A stretch of DNA of 64,000 nucleotides from Paralichthys olivaceus (GCF_024713975.1 NC_091114.1:5614001-5678000), one strand, 5' to 3'. Shown: positions 39,001 to 52,526, numbered from the stretch's first letter. Notes: generated by a model not told the origin, from the letters alone. A program made the numbers and translations.

Positions 39001-42000
39001 ACCTCCTGCTCTGACCCCTCCTGCCCCTGCCATCCCAATTGCATGCTTTCCTATACTAGCCCCACCACCAGTCCCTCTGGTCCCTCTTTATCTCCTTGGC
39101 TCACAGTGTAGATTAGGGTGCCCCTAAAAATAGTAGCCCAAGGTATGCAGGGTGGGAGGAGTGGCAATATGGTGGCCTGTGTCGTTCTCGGGATGGCCCC
39201 CCCCCTCTGTCTCCATTTACTTTCCCTGAGCACATGGAGGTCTTGGAGTAACTGGTTGTATAAGATAGTGAATGAATGAAACACTGCTTTTTGGTCTATA
39301 ATGATAGTGATAAGCCGCTTAAATGAAAGTTGGGTTTGAATCTAGATTTCAGTAAGAAAAGAACACGAGAAATGAGCAATTTTTTAATTTTGTCTGGAGT
39401 TATAATATCAATTCATTTGCTGAGCTGTATTATTGCACCTCAAGTTCAAAGTTGTAGCTGAACATCATACAATGAACATAGTCACACACTGTTCAGACAC
39501 TCCTCCGTGCATTTCCTCATTAATTAATAAGCCATTTTTATTCAATAGTTCCGCAAACATGCTATAGTGCAGTGAGCAGCATATGCTCCGATGCAATTCT
39601 GACATAACACAAGAGACAAAGAACTTGAAAATAACATTTTTGAACTTTTGCTGAAATTTTGACAAACGTTTGTGCTCCATCCCTGACTTTTCGCCACAGC
39701 TGGCAGCCAGAGAGACAGTTGCCTTTCAGCGACGTGCGGTTGCCTCCTCCGACCGACTACCACAAGGAGATTGGCGAAGGAGAGGAGGTGGAGGTGAGTC
39801 CTCTCTCTCTCAGACTCAGCCCACACACCTGAGGTTTCTCTAACCTTGTGCCATGGTGTCTTTGCTCATTATCAAACAGATTGTTATTGGCCTGTACTGA
39901 CAAGAACATCCACATGGCCTCTAATAAAAAACATCTCAAATGAAACTATCGACTTTTAAACGACTTTGTTAAACGACTTTGTTAAACTGTAAAAAAGCCT
40001 GAACAGTTTGTGTCACACAATGGTTTAAAAGTTCATTTTAATCTTTGTGCATATTTTTGTATTGCCTCTGGGCAGCTGATTGGACCAGGGTATTATTATA
40101 TTATATATACATATAAAAAGCTTTGGGGAAAGTGAATCTATTTCTTGACATTTGATTCAAATTCAAAATTTCCTACAAAGGCTGTACATTCAAGTCTCAT
40201 ATTGTCATTAGCAATAATATCAATTCTGCCTTAGATATCATGCATTCTCTCAGCCAGATGGTTGTGCACTATGTATCCTTTCTGCTTTAGTAATCACGAG
40301 ACAGCGGATTTGTGGGATTCCCCAGATGTCATGACAAAGATTTGCCATTTGCTTCCTAAATATCTAGTTGAGGCCATGTTCCCGGCCTCATGTGTTCCAA
40401 CGCAAACATGGTTAATGAGTGTAACAGTTGTGTGGCAGTGTTTATTTGTCTCTGACTCAGCTGTCGTTCACTGTGTGTCTCCTCACAGGTTTACTCCCGG
40501 GCCAACGAGCAGGAGCCATGTGGCTGGTGGCTGGCGCGAGTCAGAATGATGAAGGGGGAGGTAAGAGAAACATCATCTTTAAAAAACGTGATGGAAAAGT
40601 CAGTTAAAGATAGAAAACATTGAAAACCTAATATGCAGATGGTTGAAAGCAGGGCATATAGTGACTGTGGAGTCACGTGTTATGCCTTCATAGTGATTAG
40701 AAATCCTCTTCCCACATCTTCATGTTTCCATTAAATCAGTGCCACAGTGGAGGATCATGAGGAACAACAGGGTGCTGTTACGTTGTCCTGTTGTTTGAAT
40801 ACTTATCAAACCTCTCTTTTCTTTTTTTATGCTGTCTAATTTTCCCAAATCATCACAGTGCCTTGGATGCTGTGGCGTGCTGAAGTTACTCTTAGTTACT
40901 TACTCGTAGTTTTAGTGTATTTGTGCTACTTACACAAATGCATTCATATTATTGAGAAGATGATACCTTGTGTGAGTCTCATGGTTAATTTATGCTGCCT
41001 TCATGTGCGGAAAAAGATGCACCTGTATCAAACCATGTAACTGTCACTTACCACAAAATTCCATGCGTCCTTTAAGTTAGCAGGGTTGCCATGCATTACA
41101 TCCAATAGAGGGCAGCACAGAGTTGACGCATGTCGACGGTGGAGGACATTGTGAGAAAAGTGGCCATTTGTCTCTTTGCCAAGGCCAAATAACCCGATAA
41201 AGATACCTGCAGTTTCTAAGCAACTTGCAATGCTTCCCCTCAAAAACTGCCATTGATAAAATGTCTTCCTCTTGCCATATGTGGGGAAAAGCCAACTGGT
41301 ACTTGAAAGGAACAACAACCACCCCATAGAACTAGCTCTTAGGTCGGCGTTGGTGGTAAAGGGGGGGGCTGTGGGTCATTCTGGTTGAATAGTGGGTCAG
41401 TGGGATATGGAAAGGACATGCTTCGCAGTGCTCCTGTACCACGGGGAGCTGCTGCTGGTGTAGTGCTGTTATTTGGGGCAGTCTGATAAGAGCCTGCAGG
41501 AATGTCTAGCATTGACTGATGGCTCTAATACCATCCTTTGAGCATGTAGTGTGCAGTGTTCATCTCACCGCCTCACTCTTTCATGCTTCTCCTTTGTCTT
41601 TGTCCACATTTCATTTCTCTGTATCTTTGTTTCATCTCACATTTCCTCTGAAACATAAGAGAAGGGCAAACATTAATACCTTTGTGAAGTAATTCATAAA
41701 GCTGTAGATTAAATGCATTCTGATGTCAGGCGCTTTCTCTCAACACGAGAAACAGAAATGAATTTTTAATGTGACAGCTAATTCTAAATTTTTGGATAGA
41801 TTGAATACAGCAGTTCTGCCCTGTACATGCGCTGTCAGATTGTCCTGTGCTTGATATTTCTGCCTATATAATAATTTTTTTTTAAATCTCTTGTGCTGTT
41901 TTTCAGTTCTACGTGATTGAATATGCAGCATGTGAGGCCACATACAACGAGATTGTCACAGCGGAGCGCATCAGGCCACTCAACCCTAACAGCCCTTCCT

Positions 42001-45000
42001 CTCGGAACTCCTTTCATAAAGTCCCCGTCCCTGTCCCAGAAGACCTTAGGGACATGTGAGTGTCTTAACATTGTCAGGTTACATACTGTAGATATCTCTT
42101 GAATTTATTCATATATAAATTGGCACAGAAATTCTGATTGCACACATTTATTTTGAATCTCGAAGTTGTCCCGGTGAACAGTGTTGTTATAATGTCCCAC
42201 TGCTGCCAACGGAATTATGAGGCAGACTCTCCTGTGGATTGTTTTCTTATCGACAGCTGTGCAAATGACAACATTCACAAAGAGTTCAGGAAAGCTATCG
42301 GAGCCAACTGCATCTTCTACAGCGCCCAAACACACGAGCTCATTGTGCTGGTAAGTACTTTGAATACACACTCGAGCTGGGTCTCACACAAGATAAAGGC
42401 CTTATTTGATAGTCAGAGATGAAGGAAACCTGGTCATCAAGTGAACTGCATGTCAAGTATTTTCTAAAATGTGGTTGGGTCTGTATCATGCCACGTTCAT
42501 TCACCAAGCACTTTATTAAAAACACCTTACTATCACGAGTTAGCTCTCTCCATTCCTCTCAAAGCATTCTCTGCTTCTCGTGCCATTGATGCAACAAGGT
42601 GTTGAAAAAAATCCTTTGAGATTCTGCTCCATGATTTCTGTTTTCTAAGTAAAACATCCCAAAACTGTTTTGTGTGTGAAAATCTCATGAGTCTCAGAAA
42701 TCCTCAAACCAGCCTTTCTGGCATCAACAGTGATTATGTTTACATGAGCAGCAATATTCCAGTATTAAGACAGAAGTCTGAATAAAACACTGCTGAATAA
42801 ACGTTTTGTGATCGCCTTAACCTGAATATAGTCTTACTCTGAATAAGCAATAATCGAATAAAGACAAGTGGGGTATTTTCATTATATAGATGTTGGAAAT
42901 TGTATCACATACAATGTCCTATTGGAGTTTTCACAGTATTTTTGCAACATCAACACACAAATAAAGAGTTGTTTGAGTTTTGCAAAATTAGAAAGAAAAC
43001 ATGGAATAGAATATGGTCAACAGTCAGAATATTTTGCCAAGATCACATTTCACCCCCATTCTGATGTTTGATATGAACATTAACTGAAGCTCCTCATGTC
43101 TATCTTCCTAACTTCATGGATTGCTGCAACATGATTGGCTGAATTAAGAATTCTTAATATGAATGTAATAACTCTGGTTTTGAAATGTAACTTATTTCCT
43201 TTTTCACAATCTTTCCCAGTCTACAAACGAAACCACAGTAAAGCGTGCAACTCTACTGAGTGACATGCATTTTCGCAGCATCCGCACCAAGCTCATGCTA
43301 ATGTCCCGCAACGAAGAGGCCACCAAACATTTGGAGGTACACACACTCTTTTGAGACATGCACAAACAGATCTTGAATGCATTTCAATTTGATGTTAGAC
43401 CCAAAGTTTTGTGCCCCCCCCCTTCCAGACGAGTAAGCAGTTAGCGTCCGCATACCAAGAGGAGGTGCGGGTCAGGGAGGACCTGATGGGCCTCGCCATT
43501 GGCTCCCACGGTGCCAACATCCAGCAGGCGAGGAAGGTGCCTGGTGTCACAGCCATCGAGCTGGAGGAGGAAAGCTGCACGTTCAGGATCTATGGAGAGG
43601 TACACCGCCTTATGAGTCCGAGCATATTTGAGCTTGTCCCAGTGCATGGAAACATAGGCTATAGTGTAATATGGTTGAATGTGTGTTTGTTGCAGACCCC
43701 AGAGGCAGTGAAGCAGGCTAGAGAATATCTCGAGTTCAAAGAAGACTACTTTCAGGTACCCAGGAACCTTGTAGGTGAGTGAGCGACATAGACGTTCCTG
43801 AGGGAGCTCATTTTAGTCGGTGACAACATCCGAAATCATCCCCATAACATAATCCTGATCACCACGCGTATAAGTCTTTTACCATTCTTTTTCTTTCGTG
43901 TTTCTTTTCCTTTCTCGCGCAGGCAAAGTCATCGGCAAGAGCGGCAAAGTCATCCAGGAGATAGTGGACAAGTCGGGCGTCGTGCGCGTCAGGATCGAGG
44001 GGGACAACGACAAAAAGCTTCCCCGGGAGGAGGTAGGCAGGCAGGGTGCTGTCAGGGACGACACTGCCAGCAGCAAAGAGGTGAATGGACCATTCGACTG
44101 GTCTCCCAGTCCCCTACAATCTCTCCGACCTCTCTCCCACCCACCCCTCTCCGAAAAGCAGGGTGTCGCGCCTGTTCTACTGCTCCATCTCTCGTTTTGT
44201 TTCGAGTGCTTTTCATTGCCTCCAGTATACACAGCCCACTGCCACACTGTAATGTGTCAAAGATTGTCAGTGGGTACTCTGATGGGACAGATACAGTATG
44301 TTCCTGTCGTAGTGCGCTTCACGTGTGTTTAGTTGTTGTTTTTTGAAGCACACTAATCATTCCAGAAAGCTGAGGTCTGAAACTCCACTTAAAATGTTCT
44401 TAATTGTTTCCTAGTCAGTGGTATAACGCCCAGATTACGGGAATCAGTATTTAACATCATGATTATGTTTTCCCTAAAATACTCAGCTCTTCATCTTCAA
44501 CTTTGTGTTTTCTTAGGGCCTGGTCCCCTTTGTGTTTGTGGGAACGAAAGAGAACATCAGCAATGCTCAGGCCCTGTTGGAATACCATGTGTCTTATCTC
44601 CAGGTAAGTGAATTTGCCACTAGGTGGCAGCACTAGCTTTTGTTCTGTCACTGCCACTCTGCCTGTTAACGGCATTTCTTTCCTCTGAATACTGCAGCCA
44701 TATATTTTGGCATTTGATAAAGGAAATCTGTGTCTTAGAAGTAACGTTCCTTTATGTGACACTGTGGGGTTGGGGTATGGTGCTGCTGGGAACTGTGGAA
44801 AGCTGCTGATGAGAGCACCTCATGTTGCCCTTACCTCATGTGCTTTTATAAATAGTCCCTCTTCTCTGAGATGGGGTGAAGGGTACACTGGAGTTTAGAT
44901 TACCAACTATCTGGACCCTGAGCTCCCAAAAATAACACCAGACGCCCCCTACCCCCCCACCCTGCCTCACTTCCTTCACACCTCCCTCGAGGTTCAGCTG

Positions 45001-48000
45001 TCGTTGGTGGAGGCAGCTGTCACGCTGTGAAGTGAGACCCCCCCCCTCCTCCTCTAAAGCACCCACCTCTGAAACAGCATGAAAACTGCTGTCAGTGCAC
45101 TGCTGCCATTAGACGCCCACCCCTTCATCCATAAAGACGACTCATGTGGCTCCGCTGGAAAATGAGAAACTCTCAAAACATAATAGTAGCTTAAAAAAGA
45201 TGTCTTAAAGTGTCATCGTAGATATCTCTGGCCTTTTTCCATTGCTTTGGATGAGGCCATTGGTTGCTAACATGGGTGGTCTTGTGGTCCAGGCGATCCC
45301 CAGCAACGCCATATTGACCCAGTTAGAGAATTAAAAAAAACACTCCCATCATTTTTGTTTTCCCGTTTCCCCATTTTCACAGTATTTGAGATTAATCTCA
45401 AATCCTCATTCATTTTGGCAAGTGTGATTTTTCAATTTCTTTCTGGACGTCTTTCCACCATCTCACAGTCCTTCCAACATAACTGAGACTTATTACTGTA
45501 TTTTGAGGTGATGGATGAGGTATTAAAAAACACATTTTCACCTTCCAGTCAAACTCCCCCCATGTTGGGCTGCTAATCAGTTTGTGTCCTGTTATAAATG
45601 TTTCCTCCCACTCTCATCTCTTATTCTAGTACTTGTTCCTACTTCCCATTACATCCATATTATCAGTAGCTGCATGTTGTTGTGCATTATTGATTTTCAA
45701 GCTACATCTATCTGTTTGTCTGTATGTGGTATGTGTATTTAATTGCCTTTCTTAAACTTGACCACTGTAAGCCATGGTTAATAGTGTTTTGTCAAAATAG
45801 TCACGTTCAGGTTGGACAACTTCCCCCTAGTGGTAGAATGATAGGCTCAAATGCAAGCCCAGGCCTCCAGCAGATGAGTTTTAATGCCATGGCTCAGCCT
45901 TACCTGTATAGGACAGGGTTTGTTTGTGCCATGTTATAGTCTGAGAAAACAGAAAGTGACACACAGTCAGTCTACTAAGGAGACATTTTGCAGATTTAAT
46001 AATAATGCTCATAATCCTGTTCAATTAATGTTCAATCAGTCTCTCCATCACTCCACATGTAGATCGTCTTATTTAAATATTAGGTTGCATGCCTTGTTTG
46101 TAGTTTCCCTGACGATGACTGTAAGTAAGATGATCACTGGACAACTCTCCTGGCTCATCATATTTAGTCAAACTGGAAGTTGTCCAGGTCACTGTTTCAT
46201 GCTAGATAAGAAGCTCAGGGATTTGGTGGGTGAGGATAAAGTCTATTTTACATGTTAATAGCCTCAAAAATAACCATGCGCAGAATAACAAGCTATGAAA
46301 TACAAACTGCTCATTCTATTTCCCTGTCCTTGTCTTGTAGGAGGTAGAGCAGCTGCGCATGGAGCGTCTCCAGATTGACGAGCAGCTCCGTCAAATTGGG
46401 GTGGGGTACCGTGCTCCTCCCAGTCGAAGCGGGGGCCCAGGCGGAGAACGGGAGAAAGGCTACTTGACTGATGAGAGCAGCAACTCACTCCACACGTCTC
46501 GCACCTATGGGGGCCGCGGCAGAGGACGCAGGGCCTCCAACAGTCAGTACTCTGGATATGGTGAGAGTGAAGGAGCTGACACGTTACTTTGATTTAGAAT
46601 CAGTTTGTGTTATTGGTATTGCCACTGTACGTGTGTTTATCGCCTTTTACATGAACTGCCTCTATTGATGCAGGCACCAACTCTGAACAGTCCAACGCCT
46701 CTGAGTCTGAGGATGTCAATGAGCGAGACCAGCGACCCCGCGGCATTGGCGGAGATGAGAGAGGCTCCCGGCGGGGCGGCAGGGGCAGAGGCTCCAATTC
46801 AGGACGAGGCCGCGGAGGGCCAGGGTCCAAGCCCTCCAACTCCATCAGCTCAGGTAATCAGAGCCCAACCTCAGGTTACAAACTGACACTCTCAAGGTTA
46901 ATGGTTTTAAGTGAGTTTTGAGAAGTTATCCCTAGTGGCCCTTGCAGCAGTGTAGTGGTAGAGCGGGTTCAGAATCTTTTAAGTTAATTGAAACTGCCTT
47001 TTCAACTATTTTGTTGATTCTTACTCGTTTTCCAATTTGTTAGTAATTTTAACAATAATATGTTCTTGAAGATATATACACATATATGTTTCATCAAGTT
47101 TTAATAAGTTAAGCCACCAAACTGTAGAGTTGTCTTTACAATCACCTGCAGAATGATGTTGGCAACGTGAGTATTTAACAAGACAAACTTATCTTGGTCT
47201 TCAGTGTTGAGGGACCCAGACAGTAACCCATACTCCCTGCTGGAAGGAGAAGGAGAGCTTGCTGAGGCAGATCTCATTGAAGGAGACCGCCGCAGACGCT
47301 CCCGACGCCGCCGCAATGACCAGGAGCCCAGCGTAATGGACGCTGCTGCAGAGTCGGACAGCCAGGCCGGCCCCAGTGAGAACGGACTGGGTGAGAACTT
47401 CTGTTTTTTCCCCCCCTCAGGTTAAAACAAATGCCAGGTAACACTCCCAATATCCACAGTTTGATGTGTCCTGTCTGCCTCTTCAAGGTTTTATCTATCC
47501 AAGAAAAGAAAAGAAACAATTCTGAACTCTGACATTATCAGAGAAAGTAACCCATATTCTCCTTATTTGGTTTTTAGATGAAGAGGCGCGACCACAGCGC
47601 CGCAACAGAAGCCGCCGCCGCCGTAACCGTGGCAGCCGTACAGAGGGAGGTTCAGCCAGCCGTGACAGACAGCCTGGTGAGAGTGGTGAGTCTTTCAGTT
47701 TTTTACGTTTCCCTCTTCAGAAGTGGCAGTATGTTCTGTATCAATATAAACTAATACCTAGTAAGCAGCTAGTGGTATTAATTGCGACACTGGTGCAGGT
47801 ACTCTACCTTAAAGCCTGGACATTTTGAATCTCTATCTACAGTGCACGCACAATGTACCCCCCAGAAATCACTCTAACTGACATATTTCAATGTTTCCAG
47901 TGACTGTTGCCGACTACATATCTCGTCCTGAGTCCCAGAGCAGACAGAACCTGCCCCAGAAGGAAAACCACACTGGCCCAGAGCCCAAGGTACAGACAGA

Positions 48001-48322
48001 AACACACTTGGACCTCAGCCTTAGGCCACATCCACCCTTCTCCATTTTCATTTGAAAAAAGCATCGTCATTGCTATGGATACCCCAGCTGTCCTCACTTG
48101 AAACCATTAAAACGCTGTTTTCCAACAAAAATGTTCAGGTATGGATGTAGCCATCATTGTATCGACATACCTCCGATTATAAGACGGTCTTCTCTCTGTT
48201 CGTACCCACAGGAGAACGGCACCAGTGCCAAGAAGGATGAGACACCACCCTCCAAGCGTTCCCCCAGCAATGGCATGACCTCGGCCAGCGAGACACTGAC
48301 CCTGGTCAACGGGGTCTCGTAA
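36017..48322 (+). CDS. fxr2: FXR2, fragile X-related RNA-binding protein 2
   Basis: Polyribosome-associated RNA-binding translational regulator. Seventeen exons: 36017-36067, 38748-38800, 39700-39793, 40489-40560, 41907-42055, 42257-42350, 43220-43336, 43429-43599, 43696-43774, 43923-44032, 44517-44603, 46341-46560, 46674-46853, 47205-47390, 47578-47676 (or 47685), 47901-47989, 48212-48322; 653 or 656 aa (human 673). Two Tudor/Agenet repeats span about 4-115 ([29 protein letters not shown]). KH0 follows; KH1 has GSHG (235-238); KH2 has GKSG (298-301), and the isoleucine matching FMRP Ile304 is kept in GKVIQEI. Then come an NES-like LRMERLQID (364-372), an RG-rich box (463-481) and two basic clusters ([21 protein letters not shown]) typical of FXR2. 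[21 protein letters not shown] and terminal LVNGVS separate it from FXR1/FMR1. The start ATG has A at -3 and G at +4. Confidence 0.97.
36068..38747 (+). other. fxr2: fxr2 intron 1 (2.7 kb)
   Basis: Starts with CpG-rich sequence and a further GCTAGC-rich stretch (36254-36284), then becomes ordinary unique sequence with short C- and GT-runs (38011-38028, 38437-38452). No coding exon or named repeat. Confidence 0.5.
40561..43219 (+). other. fxr2: fxr2 introns 4-6
   Basis: Three introns (40561-41906, 42056-42256, 42351-43219) around exons 5 and 6. The segment at about 42735-42870, with repeated CTGAATAA words, looks like a short decayed dispersed element, family unknown. A word resembling a CTCF core with one mismatch lies near 41101-41114. 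Nothing else seen. Confidence 0.4.
44604..46340 (+). other. fxr2: fxr2 intron 11 (1.7 kb)
   Basis: Intron between the end of the KH2-proximal region and the NES exon. It begins with a CTCF-like core (44617-44630). Poly-C runs occur at about 44946-44958 and 45039-45049. No coding exon or named repeat. Confidence 0.5.
44617..44630 (+). promoter_or_regulatory. fxr2: CTCF-like motif in fxr2 intron 11
   Basis: CCACTAGGTGGCAG matches CCASYAGRKGGCRS at every position, 14 nt after the exon 11 donor. Sequence match only. Confidence 0.45.
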
Positions 48323-50028
48323 AGAGACGGGCCCCACCCCTGGGCGAACCCAAGTCTAGAGCAAGACTCCATGGCAATCTCTGTCCCTGCTTGCATTAAC
48401 TTAAACCTTTAAACAGATGAGTGAAAAGTACCTGACAAAATACCTGAATTCATACATGAGAGTGAAAAAGTACAAAAAAACGACAAACGCATCTACTTAA
48501 AAACACACGTTAACGGTGTATGCTATCCTATCTATCAGTACGTAGTGCTTATTTAAAAAAAACAACAACTAGCTTGCCAAAAAAGAGCTGGTGGATATGA
48601 CTTGATTTTTAAAAATACCGAAACACGAGAAACAGGACGCGACTTTTTTCCTTTTTTTTTTTTTTGTTTTTGGACAGTTGTCTTTATTTGTGTCTTTTCT
48701 TTTTTTTTTGTTCTTGTTAATTTTGTTCATTGTTTATCACTGGTTTGGACTAGGCGGTCGCTTTCTCAACCAAAACAGACACGTCTCTTAACAGTGTTAA
48801 AGTACAGACAAGAGAGATGTAAGCTGTAGTGAGGGGCGTACGAGAAGACAGTCCAATAGCTTATGTGACGCGATGTTCGCACACTGAACCTGGGAGTTGA
48901 GACAGACGGATTGGAATATTGATAGACATTGTGCCTTGAATTTGAAAAAAAAAAATAAAATAAAAAAAAAAACTTGAGTTTTTCCATTTTAGTTTGTTTT
49001 TGTTTCAAGCGAAAGGAGAGAAAAAATAGGTGTTCTTCCAGGTTTTTTTTTCTTTTTGGTACCAATGAGAGAACAAACCTGTGAGGGAGGAAAAAAAAAA
49101 AAAAAAGAGGATGAGAGAGAGGGAGTGGCCGGCCATCACGAGGGGGAGAGAGAAGTCTGGTGCCAAACACGAAATTCGAGGCGTTGTCATCATTCCGAGT
49201 AGAATGGACAGCGTTGGGGGGTCGATGCGTGCGTGCATCTGTGTGCGTTTGTGTGTGCAAAGGTGAGATTTGGCAACAACAAACCTAAACTGGGAAGGGG
49301 ATGAGGCAACGAACGGAAATGTAGCCCTGGTCAAGTCGCATTGGGGAGGCGTGTCTATGTATCAGCGGGCCTGAGAGAGAGCAAGGGGGAGTTAGGTGAT
49401 GTCACTTCCTCCTCTCACCTGTTTAAGTCTTTTCAAGGGTCCAGGGTGGCACCGGTGTAGCCGAGTTAACGGGACGGGCTGAGACCAGACGGACGGCAGA
49501 ATTAAACTCTAGATTTAGACTCAAAGAGAACAATACCGTGCCACTTTTCTCTGTCGGAGGAGGGGGCGGCGGTGCTTCCAGCCACACTAGTGTCTTGACG
49601 AACCACTGCAGCCAGCGCGGCTCCGGAAGCACACGAGGGCGACCACCTTTTCTAGGATGGGGGGGGTGTTGCTAGCGGCGGTAGGGTAGACCACTGGAAA
49701 CTGTGGGATGGGGGACAGCTTCAAATGACGCGAGAGCCACATGACACACAGGCCCACAATAACAGGTACACAAACACATACACAAGAGGCGCACACACCA
49801 GGTGCGTCGGCGTGGTCGCCCGCATGGCACAAAGTCGAGGACTGAAAAAGGAAATAAACGAGCGAGGTGTCTGTCTTGTACCTGGCAGTTTGGGTGGACA
49901 AATGGGAGTAAGAGAGGGACTCGAAACCTCAGTGGCTCTCTACTCGTGTTGTTACTGTTGTCTTGGTTACCGCTCTCAAGTTCTTTTTGTTGCTCTTTCC
50001 ACATCTTTAGAAAAAAACCCTAATATGA

Positions 50029-50034
50029 AATAAA
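50029..50034 (+). terminator. fxr2: fxr2 proximal poly(A) signal AATAAA
   Basis: AATAAA followed by A-rich then T/G-containing sequence, about 1.7 kb after the fxr2 stop. Confidence 0.5.
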
Positions 50035-50836
50035 AAATTGAAGTGAAATCAACTTCTTCTCTGGAGACGAACTTTGATTTCTCTGTCTTGTGAGTTTGCA
50101 GTCTATTTTTCTAACTTGCATGGCATTTAGTTAAAGTAGTAGGTGGTGCCTGTCCTGTGCATGAGGAAAGGGTGTTATTAATCTGACTTACAAAGCCATT
50201 GTTTCATTCACTAGAATTGCTGCTAATGTACACATTGAATGTCCAACTGAAGTAGAAACTCTACCTTGAAGAGAGAAAGTTAAAAAAAAAAAGAAAAGAC
50301 AAAAAAGAATCCCCCACCTGCCCCACGCTCATCTGCCCAGATCATCCTAGTTTCTATCGGTGGACACACAAGTCAGGAAGGGACCCATTCCTTTTGAATC
50401 TCATCAAGTATTAAACTAAAAAGGGCAAACATTGTGCATGACAAGCGAGCGTCCACATGACCAAAGGTTTTGAGAGACACATGAATGGGAGTGTGGCTGA
50501 ATGGAGATGACCCAGATGCTGCTGTTACACATTTCTGCTCACCTGTACGTTGTGTTTTTAGAGAATGAACGAGCACTTGAGTATTTGTACCTTGGTTTCG
50601 GTCGCATGGGTACGCGTGGAGAAAAAACCCTTACTTGTATGTTTGCGTTTGCCTTTATACCTCATTGTGTGAGTACTGTATTCCCTTATGTATCTGTATC
50701 CCTCACGTCCCGTTGAAAGGCTGCTGTGCGTGCGTGTGTGTGCGTGTTTTGTGTGCGTCTGTGGATGCTGGTTGTACAGTCGACTCCTCACTCTGTCAGA
50801 TTTTGTCTCTGGTTTTCTCACTCATGTTCTGATGGC

Positions 50837-50842
50837 AATAAA
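50837..50842 (+). terminator. fxr2: fxr2 distal poly(A) signal AATAAA
   Basis: AATAAA followed within 30 nt by a T/GT-rich stretch (cattgtttggtatacacttt), a good cleavage-site context, about 2.5 kb after the stop. Confidence 0.6.
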
Positions 50843-51195
50843 GGACTTTTCATTGTTTGGTATACACTTTTTCTAAACGGTTGGTTCTTTTCTTCAAAGA
50901 TTCGCCCAGATTCTGGTCAGCAGCATCAATTTCAATTTCAGCACTGAATATACGAATACTAATCATTTCACTGCAGCAGTTTAATATCCAAAATGACTTC
51001 TTGCAGTCACTGCAGTGATAAATTTGTGTCAAGCTATTTTAAGCCATCCTAATATAGTCCGCTAGCATCAGTGAAGACCAGCTATTGTAATATTTAGCAT
51101 TTAGCAGAGCTTTGTCTTGACCACACAACCTTTGTGTAATGTCACATGTGGTAGGCTGTCGCGAAAGTGATGCTTCTTTATGCCGTGTTTTGTTG

Positions 51196-51196
<1 letters not shown>

Positions 51197-51265
<69 letters not shown>
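51197..51265. repeat. (AC)34 microsatellite
   Basis: Pure AC run between fxr2 and RBM4-like copy A; the longest microsatellite here. Confidence 0.97.
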
Positions 51266-51268
<3 letters not shown>

Positions 51269-51514
51269 CCTTGTACAACAACAGTCTGCCTCACAGCTGC
51301 TCTGGTATTTTCTGATGCATTACTAATTTTAGATATGAGTGTCAGGGAGTCGAGAGGTTCATGGTTGCTATTTGAGCGTTTGTCGAGCCCCTGAAGATGG
51401 TTCATCATTCACTCTTTAGTGATGGTATCGTCCTGCAAGAGGTGGACTTGGACACGCCGTTGAATTTTGATCAACCAGAAAATAACCCCTACGATAATAA
51501 CTAGAATAGCACAC

Positions 51515-51725
51515 AGTACAGTGCACACCTCCACCAAGGCCTAAAAGCTCCTTTGAATTCAATCAAGCCGCTCCAAATTGCCCACTCAGAGATACGGGCC
51601 CTCTAAAAATTCAATATCCTCTTTTTCCATGTCCCACCCTTCCACCAAGTTTTGTGGAAATGTGTTCAGTAGTTTTTGCATAATCCTGCTGACAAATGGA
51701 AACAAAACATGGCGGAGGAAATAAA
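51515..51725 (-). repeat. Teleost dispersed repeat, reverse copy
   Basis: Reverse complement of the same element as at 26612: ccacccttccaccaagtttt, then gtagtttttgcataatcctg and catggcggagga. It lies between fxr2 and RBM4-like copy A. Confidence 0.6.
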
Positions 51726-52259
51726 AGTGGAGGCTGCAGCTGCACAGGTTTCCTGGCTTTGTTACACATCACACCTTGGCAGAGTAAAAGCTACTTGTAG
51801 AGAGTACAGTGCATGAATGCAGCAAAGACAAATGTTTTCTAGGCCAGGATTTAATATGGGCTGTATTTATTTGTGAATGAATCAAATGCGACACTGAGGT
51901 TTACGAATGTGAATTTAACATTGCTTGCCTGTGGTTCAATAAACTGTTGTAGTTTATCCGCTAGATAGTCAGGGTCTTTTCTATTACGCTAGTCTTTACT
52001 GAGTTTAGCTGCAGAAAATCACAAGATATTTATTTCTAAATAGACAAACACCATTAAATTACTCCGATGGAATCCCATAATCCTGCCACAGTCAGATCCA
52101 CCAGGCATGGAGGTTAACTGGTGTAAAAAATATTGAAGTTAATTTATAGAATTGTTTATGGTAATAAAGGTGACGGATCACAATAAGTGAAAATACTTTT
52201 CAATATCATCCATGAGACATCAGATGTTAAATCTTTTATTGTGCAGGTATGTTAGGTGA

Positions 52260-52273
52260 CCACCAGAGGTCAG
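52260..52273 (+). promoter_or_regulatory. CTCF-like motif (one mismatch)
   Basis: CCACCAGAGGTCAG, one mismatch to CCASYAGRKGGCRS, between fxr2 and RBM4-like copy A. Confidence 0.25.
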
Positions 52274-52424
52274 TCTCCTCCTCTAGCTCAGCTCAAGTGT
52301 CCAGGCAGCAACAAATCAAATTACTGCTCATCAACCAAATTTCCTACAATGTCAACACTGTTTTAAGTTTACTTTCTGTTTTTTGCATCCATATTCATGT
52401 CTCAATATGTATTAAAAATCGGTT

Positions 52425-52500
52425 ATAATAATAAAAACTTTATAGCACTTCTGTTACAAGGTTACAAAGTGTTTCACAAAAATCCATGGCAAAAAATGAA
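52425..52500. repeat. Teleost dispersed repeat fragment (related to 59950-60030)
   Basis: ataataataaaaactttata then gcacttctgttacaaggtta and caaagtgtttcac; a divergent copy of the TTTATTTATATAGCACTT element common in fish. Confidence 0.5.
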
Positions 52501-52526
52501 TGAACAAGAAAGAAGGGAATCAATTC

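Larger units (their letters stand above)
48323..50860 (+). other. fxr2: fxr2 3' UTR
   Basis: From the fxr2 stop to the distal poly(A) signal. It contains long A- and T-rich tracts (48650-48720, 48945-48975, 49090-49110) and two canonical poly(A) signals about 800 nt apart, implying short (about 1.7 kb) and long (about 2.5 kb) 3' UTRs. Open frames here lack family similarity. Confidence 0.65.

Noticed and set aside
48766-49334. Long minus-strand frames over the fxr2 3' UTR
   Set aside because: Low-complexity Phe/Lys/Ser-rich translations of T- and A-rich UTR tracts with no recognisable domain.
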